Below are positions 54,601-62,028 of a stretch of 64,000 nt of DNA, one piece after another. Made by a program: the position numbers and the translations under genes. This stretch comes from DATARH01 sp963705325. Lineage in GTDB: Bacteria > Pseudomonadota > Alphaproteobacteria > ATCC43930 > CGMCC-115725. Location of the stretch: positions 620,001 through 684,000 of the forward strand of contig OY970069.1 in NCBI GenBank assembly GCA_963705325.1, given 5' to 3'. The notes under the pieces are model-generated. The model was not told where the DNA came from and searched no databases. It was given only the letters and a program-made list of their open reading frames with translations. Numbering within the stretch: position 1 is the first letter of the stretch; each line of letters begins with the position of its first letter.

Positions 54601-55299
54601 TTACCCCGCCGCCACGGTGCGCGCGGCCGGCCAGTTCTCCGGGTCTTCGAGAAAGCTCCTGACCTTGTCGTATTGCCCGGCCTCGAAGCGGCCGAGCTTC
54701 TGCGCCGTCGCCGCGACATCCCACCAGGTGGCCAGCGCGTGCAGGGTGATGCCCTCGGCGGCGAGGCTCGATTCGGTGTGCGGGAAGATGCCGTAGTTGA
54801 AGATCACAAAGGTGTGGCTTATCTCGCCACCGGCCTGGCGGATCGCCCGCACGAAATTGAGCTTCGAGGTGCCTTCGCTCGCCAGATCCTCGACCAGCAG
54901 CACTCGCGCGTCATCCTTCAGTTCGCCCTCGATCTGGGCGTTGCGGCCAAAGCCTTTGGCCTGTTTGCGCACGTATAGCATCGGCAAGGACAGCCGGTCG
55001 GCGATCCAGGCGGCAAACGGAATGCCGGCGGTCTCGCCACCGGCGATCGCATCCAGCGATTCGAACCCGACCCGGTTCTCGATCAGCCTGGCGCCCATAT
55101 CCATCAGCGCGCGGCGGGCGCGCGGAAACGAGATCAGCCGCCGGCAATCGACATAGACCGGCGACAGCCGCCCCGAGGTGAAGGTGAATGGATTGTCGGG
55201 GCTGAACAGCACGGCCTCGGTTTCCAAGAGGATGCGGGCAGTGGTTTCCGCCGCGGCGATCTCGCTGGGCGTACGGTCGGGGTGCGGAGCTTGAGCCAT
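54601..55299 (-). CDS. pyrE: Orotate phosphoribosyltransferase
   Basis: A 232-residue enzyme of pyrimidine synthesis joining orotate to PRPP. The catalytic loop region is YVRKQAKGFGRNAQIEG, and the PRPP-binding motif VLLVEDLASEGTSK is slightly unusual (the common form is VVDDVxTTG). N-terminal FTFTSGRLSPVYVDCR is conserved. ATG 55299. Its upstream region shares a TTGACAA/TTGTCAA -35 area with the divergent SOS-box promoter. Confidence 0.92.
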   Translation of the reverse strand: MAQAPHPDRTPSEIAAAETTARILLETEAVLFSPDNPFTFTSGRLSPVYVDCRRLISFPRARRALMDMGARLIENRVGFESLDAIAGGETAGIPFAAWIADRLSLPMLYVRKQAKGFGRNAQIEGELKDDARVLLVEDLASEGTSKLNFVRAIRQAGGEISHTFVIFNYGIFPHTESSLAAEGITLHALATWWDVAATAQKLGRFEAGQYDKVRSFLEDPENWPAARTVAAG

Positions 55300-55328
55300 G
55301 ACCTATCTTAACGGCAAAGCGAGCGGGG

Positions 55329-55363
55329 TTGACAACCGAAGATGAATAGAACAAATAGAGAAC
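55329..55363 (+). promoter_or_regulatory. LexA-box promoter before an uncharacterised gene
   Basis: TTGACA at 55329-55334, then GAAC-AAATAGA-GAAC at 55349-55363. That is the alphaproteobacterial SOS box GTTC-N7-GTTC read on the other strand. The box covers the expected -10 region, a classic repressor position. The 15-mer is identical to the box at 56132, and it lies 20 bp before the ATG at 55384. Confidence 0.85.
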
Positions 55364-55383
55364 ATTAAAACTAATGTGACATC

Positions 55384-56109
55384 ATGGGCATAGGCTACGC
55401 TGTATCGCCTTTGCACCGCATGATCTTCATCGATCGAGCGGCCATACCAGAGTCGGCGGATGCTCGATCCGTGCTCCCCATACCGCGGGGATTTCGTGCG
55501 ACGCCGTGGAGCGAAATCGAAAAGCATCTTTATTCGCCAGCCATTCCGGACGTCGTGGCGTGGCGAGCGAAACTATCGGAGAAATACCGCAGCCAGCTGC
55601 TTGAACCGTTGATATGGGACGAGAGGAGCGCATTCGAGACGAGCGAAGAGGTCTCCACTCACGCCGACGCCTTATTGCGCTATGTGGCAGCGCTTCTGGA
55701 TCGCCAAGGAGCTGCCGAGGCCGCGCAAGTGCTTTTTGGCCGCGACGATGTTCCAGGAGAAGACATCCAGCGTGAATATGCCGCCGCTGCAGGTCGGGGC
55801 TTTGCGGGCGCATTCCCTCAGCTTTTGTTGGACACGATGTTTTGGTTTCCGTTCGAGCGCGATTTCATCATTGAGGAGCCCGATTGGGAGGGACGTGTGG
55901 AACGCTTCGGATCGGCAGGTCACCTCGTTCAGGAGCTCAAAAAAATCCGCAATTTCATTCGCCACGCCGAACCGTCGGCAACCGGTTGGACGTCCGATCG
56001 GAATGATCCGCCAACCGTGCTTGGTCAAGTGTGGCGATGCAGCGAAACGATATATCGGCTTGCCGTGACGGCTACCCGACGACGCTTGCCGTTGTGGACG
56101 ACAGGGTAG
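55384..56109 (+). CDS. Uncharacterised SOS-box protein with RNxxxH motif
   Basis: A 241-residue protein I do not recognise by family. Visible features are an N-terminal region rich in Pro and charged residues, helices around SYALLRYVAALLDRQGAAEAA-like 93-115, and a C-terminal helical region. There KKIRNFIRHAEP holds Arg189-Asn190-x3-His194, the RNxxxH pattern of HEPN ribonucleases. It has no signal peptide or membrane helix. The coding sequence is slightly less GC-rich than its neighbours. No Shine-Dalgarno is evident; a Met at residue 13 is an alternative start. It is preceded by a LexA box and followed at once by a second LexA-box promoter driving imuA. SOS induction is therefore likely; the biochemical role is a hypothesis only. 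Confidence 0.75.
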   Translation: MGIGYAVSPLHRMIFIDRAAIPESADARSVLPIPRGFRATPWSEIEKHLYSPAIPDVVAWRAKLSEKYRSQLLEPLIWDERSAFETSEEVSTHADALLRYVAALLDRQGAAEAAQVLFGRDDVPGEDIQREYAAAAGRGFAGAFPQLLLDTMFWFPFERDFIIEEPDWEGRVERFGSAGHLVQELKKIRNFIRHAEPSATGWTSDRNDPPTVLGQVWRCSETIYRLAVTATRRRLPLWTTG

Positions 56110-56112
56110 GGG

Positions 56113-56146
56113 TTGACATTTAGCGTTTAAAGAACAAATAGAGAAC
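56113..56146 (+). promoter_or_regulatory. LexA-box promoter of imuA-imuB-dnaE2
   Basis: TTGACA at 56113-56118 and GAAC-AAATAGA-GAAC at 56132-56146, 26 bp before the imuA ATG. LexA boxes of this form control this cassette across alphaproteobacteria. The promoter is almost a copy of the one at 55329, with a 13-bp instead of 14-bp gap. Confidence 0.92.
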
Positions 56147-56171
56147 AGTATCGATAACTGCCCCCTGCTCA

Positions 56172-56951
56172 ATGTCATCTGCCGCCGCCTTTGTCGCCTT
56201 GCAAGACCGTATCCGCCGGATCGAGCGGCCGGGCGCGCTGCGACATGGGGCGCTGCCGTTTCAAATCGAGGCGCTCGACCGCGCCCTGCCGGGCGGCGGA
56301 CTGGCGCTCGGCGCGGTGCATGAAATCCTCGGCGCCGGTGCCGACGAGGAAGACGGCGCCGCCGCAGCCGGGTTTGCCGCCAGTATCGCCGGGCGGCTCG
56401 GCCAGGGTCTTGTGCTGTGGGTCTTGAAGCGCGGCGATCTTTACGGGCCAGGACTGGCAGAGCATGGGCTCGACCCGGCGCGAATCGCGCGGGTCATCGC
56501 ACCACGCGACGACGACAGTCTGTGGGTCCTGGAAGAGGGATTGCGCACCGCTGGCGTCGCTGCGGTGATCGGTGAAATCGGCCGGCTGCCGATGGTCGCG
56601 GGGCGGCGGCTGCAGCTCGCCGCCGAGCGCTCCGGCATCACCGCGCTGCTGCTGCGGCGCTGGCGCAATGCCGCCGAGGCCGCCGCCGAACGAACGCGGC
56701 CCAGCGCGGCAGTGACGCGCTGGCGGGTCGCGGCGATCCCGTCGTTGCCGGGCAGCGAACCCGGGATCGGGACGCCGCGCTGGCGGATCGAACTGTTGCG
56801 CTGCCGTGGCGCGGCGACGGCCCAAATGACTTGGGATGTAGAGGTGGCCAATGCATCGGGTCTTGTATCTGTTCCTGCCCGCGTGGGCGATCGACCGGCT
56901 GCGCCGCGCCGGTTTGCTGGCCAGCCTCAAGTCCGGCGCACCGCCAGCTGA
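56172..56951 (+). CDS. imuA: SOS mutagenesis protein ImuA
   Basis: A 259-residue RecA-like protein of the translesion mutasome. FQIEALDRALPGGGLALGAVHEI near residue 31 and LWVLKRGDLYGPGL match ImuA. It lacks a full Walker A GKT, as I recall for ImuA. It ends in a basic tail, and its last 101 bp overlap imuB in another frame. It is thought to help position ImuB and DnaE2 at blocked replication forks. First gene of the LexA-controlled operon. Confidence 0.9.
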   Translation: MSSAAAFVALQDRIRRIERPGALRHGALPFQIEALDRALPGGGLALGAVHEILGAGADEEDGAAAAGFAASIAGRLGQGLVLWVLKRGDLYGPGLAEHGLDPARIARVIAPRDDDSLWVLEEGLRTAGVAAVIGEIGRLPMVAGRRLQLAAERSGITALLLRRWRNAAEAAAERTRPSAAVTRWRVAAIPSLPGSEPGIGTPRWRIELLRCRGAATAQMTWDVEVANASGLVSVPARVGDRPAAPRRFAGQPQVRRTAS

Positions 56952-58503
56952 AGAAGCGCCGTTCGCCACGGTGAGCGCTGTCGGCGGGCGGCAGGTGCTC
57001 GCCGCGGTCAACCCGGCGGCCGCGGCCAAGGGTATCGCGGCGGGAATGCCGCTCGCCGATGCGCTGTCGTTTCTGCCAGGCCTTCTCACCCGCTCAGCCG
57101 AACTCGCCGAGGACGCCGCCGCGCTGCGCCGCCTCGCCGAATGGTGCGGCCGCTACAGCCCGTGGACCGCGCCCGACGGCGGCGACGGAATCAAGATCGA
57201 GATCACCGGCTCCGCCCATCTCTGGGGCGGCGAGACGGAACTCGCCGCCGATCTGTCGCGGCGGCTCGCGCGTCAAGGCATATCGCATCGCCTGGCGATC
57301 GCCGACACCCTCGGCGCCACCTGGGCGCTGGCTCGCTTTGGCCGGCCAAAAGAAAGTCCGGCTGGCTGTAAATTTCCTGAAAAAACAGCCAGCATCGTCG
57401 CGCTGGGCGAAACCGCCGCCGCGCTGGCGCCGCTGCCGGTCGCGGCGTTGCGGCTCGACCCGGCGATCGCCGAAGGACTGCATCGGGTGGGTCTCAAGCG
57501 GGTCGGCGATATCATGGCGATGCCGCGCGACGCGCTCGCCCGCCGCTTCGGCGAGACCGCGGCGCGCCGGCTCGACGAGGCGCTAGGCGAATTGCCCGAG
57601 CCGCTATCGCCTTTGGGTAAGGTGCCGAGCCGGCGGGTGCGCCTCAGCCTGCCCGAGCCGATCTCCGACCCCGCCAACCTCGCCCGCGCCGCCGAACGGC
57701 TGACCCTCGACCTGGTCACGCACCTCGCGCACGAAGGCATGGGCGCGCGCCGGCTCGATCTCGGCTTCCACCGCGTCGACGGCCGGGTCGAGCACATTCG
57801 CATCGGCACCGCGCGGCCGAGTCGCGACCCTGCGCACCTCGCCAAGCTGCTCATCGGCAAGCTCGACACGGTCGATCCCGGACTCGGCATCGAGGACGTG
57901 ATCCTCGCTGTTTTCGCCGTCGAGCCGTTGGCGCCCGAGCAGATCGAGATGATGGGAGCGGCAAAGGCCGCCAGCGGCATCGCCTCACTCTTCGACCGGA
58001 TCGGCGCCAGGCTCGGCCTCGACGCCATCGCGCGCCTCAAACCGTGCGAAAGCCACATCCCCGAGCGGGCGTCAGTCGCGGTGCCGCTAGGCGATAGCGA
58101 TAGCCGGCCCTCACCCCAACCCTCCCCCGTGGCCACGGGGGAGGGAAGATCGTCGCGAAGCGGCGATCGGGTGGGGGTTGCACCCGCAAAACCGCCGCGG
58201 CCGGTGAGGCTGTTCGCGCCCCCCGAATCGGTCGAAGCGTTTTGGGTGCTGCCCGACGACCCGCCGTTCCGTTTCACTTGGCGCCGCCGCGTCCACGACG
58301 TCACCCAAGCCGACGGGCCCGAGCGCATCGCCGAGGAATGGTGGCGACCCGACGGGCAGCTCGTCGGGGCCGCCGGCGCCCCGGATGCGATCCGCGACTA
58401 TTACCGGATCGAGGACGAGACCGGCCAGCGCTTCTGGCTGTTCCGCGCCGGCTTGCCCGGCGACCCGCCGCCCCGCTGGTTTGTCCACGGCGTCTTTGCC
58501 TGA
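56851..58503 (+). CDS. imuB: Catalytically inactive Y-family polymerase ImuB
   Basis: A 550-residue Y-family-fold protein. The N-terminus YLFLPAWAIDRL replaces the catalytic DxD strand of active Y-polymerases, the hallmark of ImuB. A helix-hairpin-helix (RVGLKRVGDIMAMP) and little-finger region follow. ImuB bridges DnaE2 to the sliding clamp. Residues about 420-444 are encoded by an inserted palindromic repeat (58108-58180) rich in Pro, Ser and Gly. The ATG lies inside imuA, 101 bp before its stop. dnaE2 begins 6 bp downstream. Confidence 0.92.
   Translation: MHRVLYLFLPAWAIDRLRRAGLLASLKSGAPPAEEAPFATVSAVGGRQVLAAVNPAAAAKGIAAGMPLADALSFLPGLLTRSAELAEDAAALRRLAEWCGRYSPWTAPDGGDGIKIEITGSAHLWGGETELAADLSRRLARQGISHRLAIADTLGATWALARFGRPKESPAGCKFPEKTASIVALGETAAALAPLPVAALRLDPAIAEGLHRVGLKRVGDIMAMPRDALARRFGETAARRLDEALGELPEPLSPLGKVPSRRVRLSLPEPISDPANLARAAERLTLDLVTHLAHEGMGARRLDLGFHRVDGRVEHIRIGTARPSRDPAHLAKLLIGKLDTVDPGLGIEDVILAVFAVEPLAPEQIEMMGAAKAASGIASLFDRIGARLGLDAIARLKPCESHIPERASVAVPLGDSDSRPSPQPSPVATGEGRSSRSGDRVGVAPAKPPRPVRLFAPPESVEAFWVLPDDPPFRFTWRRRVHDVTQADGPERIAEEWWRPDGQLVGAAGAPDAIRDYYRIEDETGQRFWLFRAGLPGDPPPRWFVHGVFA
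58108..58180. repeat. Palindromic repeat inserted in the imuB coding sequence
   Basis: A perfect 26-bp palindrome at 58120-58145 (arm ccctcccccgtgg). It is followed by the imperfect hairpin gatcgtcgc/gcggcgatc and flanked by ccctcacccc and gggtggggg, which pair imperfectly. This is the common intergenic CCCTCACCC-CCTCCCC repeat. Here it is read through in frame, encoding the SPQPSPVATGEGRSSRSG segment. Confidence 0.8.
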
Positions 58504-58509
58504 CCGCCA

Positions 58510-61500
58510 ATGCCCGAGCTGCCCCCCAAGCAATACGAGGCTCTCGCCGGGCTCGACCGGCTGTCCCGCACGATCGGCGGCGACAATCTGCGTTTCCTCG
58601 CCCGGAAACACACGACGGTAACCGGGGGCGGGCGTGGCGGCGTCCCGATGCCTGTCGGCGGTTACGCCGAGCTGCAGGTCACTAGCAATTTCTCCTTCCT
58701 GCGCGGCGGGTCGCACCCGGACGAGCTGGTACGGCAAGCGGCGCTGCTCGGTCTCGACGCCATCGCGATCACCGACCGCAATTCGTTCGCCGGCATCGTC
58801 CGCGCCCATCAGGCGGCAAAGGAGGCTGGCATCCGCCTCGTCGTCGGGGTGCAGCTCGATCTCCGGGACGGAACCAGTTTCCTCGCCTATCCCGAAGACC
58901 GCGCCGCCTATGGCAGGCTGACCACCCTGCTCACCCTCGGAAAGCGCCGCGCGCCGAAAGGCGAGTGCCATCTCGATTACGCCGATGTTGTCGCTCACGG
59001 CGAAGGGCTAGTTGTCGCGCTGCTGCCGCCCGACAATGCCGATCGGGTCAGCCTTAACGCGCACCGCGCTATCGCCGCCAGGGTCGCAGCGGATTTCCCC
59101 GGCCGCGCCTTTCTCGCCGCGCAGCATCTTTATCGCGGCGACGACGCCCGCCGCCTCGCGCGACTTGCCGCGATCGCTCGCGACACCGGCCTCAGGCTGC
59201 TCGCCACCGGCGACGTGCTCTACCATGCGCCCGAGCGGCGCCCGCTGCAGGACGTCCTGACCTGCATCCGCGAGCATTGCACGATCCACGAGGCCGGGTT
59301 CCGCCTCGCCGCCAACGCCGAGCGCCACCTGAAGCCGGCGTGCGAGATGGCGCGGCTGTTTCGCGGCCATGAAGACGCCTTGGCGGCGAGTCTCGAAATC
59401 GTCTGGCGTTGCCGCTTCAGCCTCGACGAGTTGCGCTACGAATACCCGGAAGAGCCAGTGCCGGAGGGCATGACGCCGCAATCGCGCCTCGCGCAACTGG
59501 CCTGGGATGGCGCGGCAGAAAAGTTTCCCGGCGGCGTTCCCGATAACGTCCGCAAGCTGATCGCGCACGAATTGGAGCTGATCGAACAGCTCGATTTCGC
59601 CCGCTATTTCCTCACCGTCCACGACATCGTCCGTTTTGCCCGCTCGCGCGCGATCCTCTGTCAGGGCCGCGGCTCGGCGGCCAATTCGGTGGTGTGCTAC
59701 TGCCTCGGCATCACCGCGGTCGACCCGGCGCGCATCGACGTCCTGTTCGAGCGCTTCATCAGCGCGGCACGCGGCGAGCCGCCCGATATCGACGTCGATT
59801 TCGAGCACGAACGGCGCGAGGAGGTAATCCAGTACATCTACGAGAAATACGGCCGCGACCGCGCCGGACTCGCCGCGACCCTGATCACCTACCGCTCGCG
59901 CAGCGCGATCCGCGAGGTCGGCAAGGCGATGGGTTTGTCGGGCGATATCGTTGCCGCGCTCGGCGGCATGGTGTGGGGCTGGTCGAGCGAGGGCATTCCC
60001 GACGCACGGGTGCGCGAGGCCGGGCTCAACCCCGCCGATCGCAACCTACGCATAGCCCTGGACCTCGCCGCGACGCTGATCGGCTTTCCGCGCCACCTGT
60101 CGCAGCATGTCGGCGGCTTCGTCATCACCCGCGGACCACTCTCGGAGCTGGTGCCGATCGAGAACGCCGCGATGGAGGACCGCACCGTCATCGAATGGGA
60201 CAAGGACGACCTCGACGCGCTGGGCATCCTCAAGATCGACATCCTCGCGCTCGGCATGCTGACCTGCATGCGCAAGGCGTTCGACCTGATCGAGCGCCAT
60301 TACGGCCAGCATTACGAGCTGGCGACGATCCCGCCCGAGCAGCCGGCGGTCTACGAGATGCTGTCAAAGGCCGATTCGCTGGGCGTGTTCCAGGTCGAGA
60401 GCCGCGCCCAGATGACGATGCTGCCGCGCCTCAAGCCCAAAAAATTCTACGACCTCGTCATCGAGGTGGCGATCGTGCGGCCGGGGCCGATCCAGGGCGA
60501 CATGGTGCATCCCTATCTGCGCCGCCGCGGCGGCAAGGAGGCAGTCGAATACCCCTCCGAGGCGTTGCGCCAAGTCCTGGAGAAGACCTTGGGCGTGCCG
60601 CTATTCCAGGAGCAGGCGATGAAGATCGCCATCGTCGGCGCCGGCTTCCCGCCCGAGGAGGCCGACCGGCTGCGCCGGGCGATGGCGACCTTCAAGCGCA
60701 CCGGCGAGGTTCACCTGTTCCGCGACAAGTTCATCGCCGGCATGGTCGCCAACGACTATCCGCGCGCTTTCGCCGAGCGCTGCTTCAGCCAGATCGAGGG
60801 GTTCGGCACCTACGGCTTTCCCGAGAGCCACGCCGCGAGCTTCGCGCTGCTCGTCTATGTCTCGGCCTGGATCAAGTGCGTCTACCCCGAGGTCTTCGCC
60901 TGCGCGCTCCTCAATTCGCAGCCCATGGGGTTCTACGCCCCGGCGCAGATCGTGCGCGACGCGCGCGAGCACGGCGTCGAGGTGCTGCCGGTCGACGTCA
61001 ACCTCAGCCACTGGGACTGCACGCTGGAGGAGATAAGCGGCGACCGCCCCGCCCTGCGTCTCGGCTTTCGCCAGATCAAGGGGTTCAACGAGGAGGATGC
61101 GAACCATCTCATCGAGCGACGCGGTAGCGGCTACCCGGACCCGGCGGAACTATGGCGGCGCAGCGGACTCGGCCGCCTCCCCTTAGAGCGCCTTGCCACT
61201 GCTGATGCATTGCGCTCTATGAGGCTCGACCGCCGCCAGGGGCTGTGGGCGCTAAAGGCGTTGGGCGAAACACCGCTGCCGCTATTCGCCACCGCCTCAG
61301 ATGTCATTCCGGGACGGTCTGCAGGGCCGGACCCGGAACCCATGAACATCAGCGCTGAGGATCTTGGCGTCGTCGGCGCGTCCTCTTTCGGCCGCCCGAG
61401 ATCATGGGTTCCGGGCTCTCTCGCTGCGCGAGAGCCCCGGAATGACAATGAGATTTTAGCCGCGTCGCTGCTACCAGCGATGGGGCTCGGCGAGCATGTC

Positions 61501-62004
61501 GTTGAGGATTACCGCAGCACGAGCCTCAGCCTGAAGCGACACCCGCTTGCCTTTCTGCGTGGCGAGCTGGAACAGGAAGGGATTGTCCCGGCCGCCGCGC
61601 TCGCGACCCTACCGGTGGAGCGCCGCGTCGCGGTTGCAGGTCTCGTCTTGATCCGCCAGCGCCCGGGCAGTGCCAAGGGCGTCATCTTCATCACCATCGA
61701 GGACGAAACCGGCATCGCCAATCTGATCGTCTGGCCGCCGATCCTCGAGCGCTTTCGCCGCGTCGTGCTCGGTTCGACCCTCATCTATTGCCGCGGCCGG
61801 CTGCAGCGCGAGGAGGGGGTCATCCACGTCGTCGCCGAGGATCTGCGCGACCTGACTTCGCGCCTCCACACGTTACGTGCCCGATCAGGCATCGACAAAT
61901 CGGCGCGCAAATCGGTTTTCGCCTTGCCCGAGCGCATCCCCGGCTATGACACCCGCGACTTCTACGAGCCGACCATCTCGATCCACAGCCGCGATTTCCG
62001 CTGA
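58510..62004 (+). CDS. dnaE2: Error-prone DNA polymerase DnaE2
   Basis: A 1164-residue C-family polymerase. The N-terminal PHP domain begins YAELQVTSNFSFLRGGSHP near residue 52. The palm catalytic aspartates lie in PDIDVDFEHE (Asp426, Asp428). The fingers include GRGSAANSVVCYCLG, and a C-terminal OB fold follows (VAVAGLVLIRQRPGSAKG). As usual for DnaE2 it ends soon after the OB fold. It is longer than the roughly 1080 residues typical of the family; 48 of the extra residues (about 932-979) come from an inserted palindromic element. It is the translesion polymerase of the ImuA/ImuB/DnaE2 mutasome. Confidence 0.95.
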   Translation: MPELPPKQYEALAGLDRLSRTIGGDNLRFLARKHTTVTGGGRGGVPMPVGGYAELQVTSNFSFLRGGSHPDELVRQAALLGLDAIAITDRNSFAGIVRAHQAAKEAGIRLVVGVQLDLRDGTSFLAYPEDRAAYGRLTTLLTLGKRRAPKGECHLDYADVVAHGEGLVVALLPPDNADRVSLNAHRAIAARVAADFPGRAFLAAQHLYRGDDARRLARLAAIARDTGLRLLATGDVLYHAPERRPLQDVLTCIREHCTIHEAGFRLAANAERHLKPACEMARLFRGHEDALAASLEIVWRCRFSLDELRYEYPEEPVPEGMTPQSRLAQLAWDGAAEKFPGGVPDNVRKLIAHELELIEQLDFARYFLTVHDIVRFARSRAILCQGRGSAANSVVCYCLGITAVDPARIDVLFERFISAARGEPPDIDVDFEHERREEVIQYIYEKYGRDRAGLAATLITYRSRSAIREVGKAMGLSGDIVAALGGMVWGWSSEGIPDARVREAGLNPADRNLRIALDLAATLIGFPRHLSQHVGGFVITRGPLSELVPIENAAMEDRTVIEWDKDDLDALGILKIDILALGMLTCMRKAFDLIERHYGQHYELATIPPEQPAVYEMLSKADSLGVFQVESRAQMTMLPRLKPKKFYDLVIEVAIVRPGPIQGDMVHPYLRRRGGKEAVEYPSEALRQVLEKTLGVPLFQEQAMKIAIVGAGFPPEEADRLRRAMATFKRTGEVHLFRDKFIAGMVANDYPRAFAERCFSQIEGFGTYGFPESHAASFALLVYVSAWIKCVYPEVFACALLNSQPMGFYAPAQIVRDAREHGVEVLPVDVNLSHWDCTLEEISGDRPALRLGFRQIKGFNEEDANHLIERRGSGYPDPAELWRRSGLGRLPLERLATADALRSMRLDRRQGLWALKALGETPLPLFATASDVIPGRSAGPDPEPMNISAEDLGVVGASSFGRPRSWVPGSLAAREPRNDNEILAASLLPAMGLGEHVVEDYRSTSLSLKRHPLAFLRGELEQEGIVPAAALATLPVERRVAVAGLVLIRQRPGSAKGVIFITIEDETGIANLIVWPPILERFRRVVLGSTLIYCRGRLQREEGVIHVVAEDLRDLTSRLHTLRARSGIDKSARKSVFALPERIPGYDTRDFYEPTISIHSRDFR
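61303..61446. repeat. 144-bp palindromic element inserted in frame in dnaE2
   Basis: The termini gtcattccggg (61303-61313) and cccggaatgac (61436-61446) are perfect 11-bp inverted repeats. An inner pair ccggaacccatga (61333-61345) and tcatgggttccgg (61402-61414) matches over 13 bp. The length, 144 bp, is exactly 48 codons with no stop in the dnaE2 frame. The encoded peptide (VIPGRSAGPDPEP to SLAAREPRNDNE) is the usual translation of this intergenic repeat family, not of DnaE2. Confidence 0.88.
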
Positions 62005-62028
62005 CCGCGCCAGAGGCTAATCTGCGGC

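Noticed and set aside
59694..61127. 477-codon plus-strand frame inside dnaE2
   Set aside because: Arginine/glycine-rich shadow of dnaE2 in another phase.
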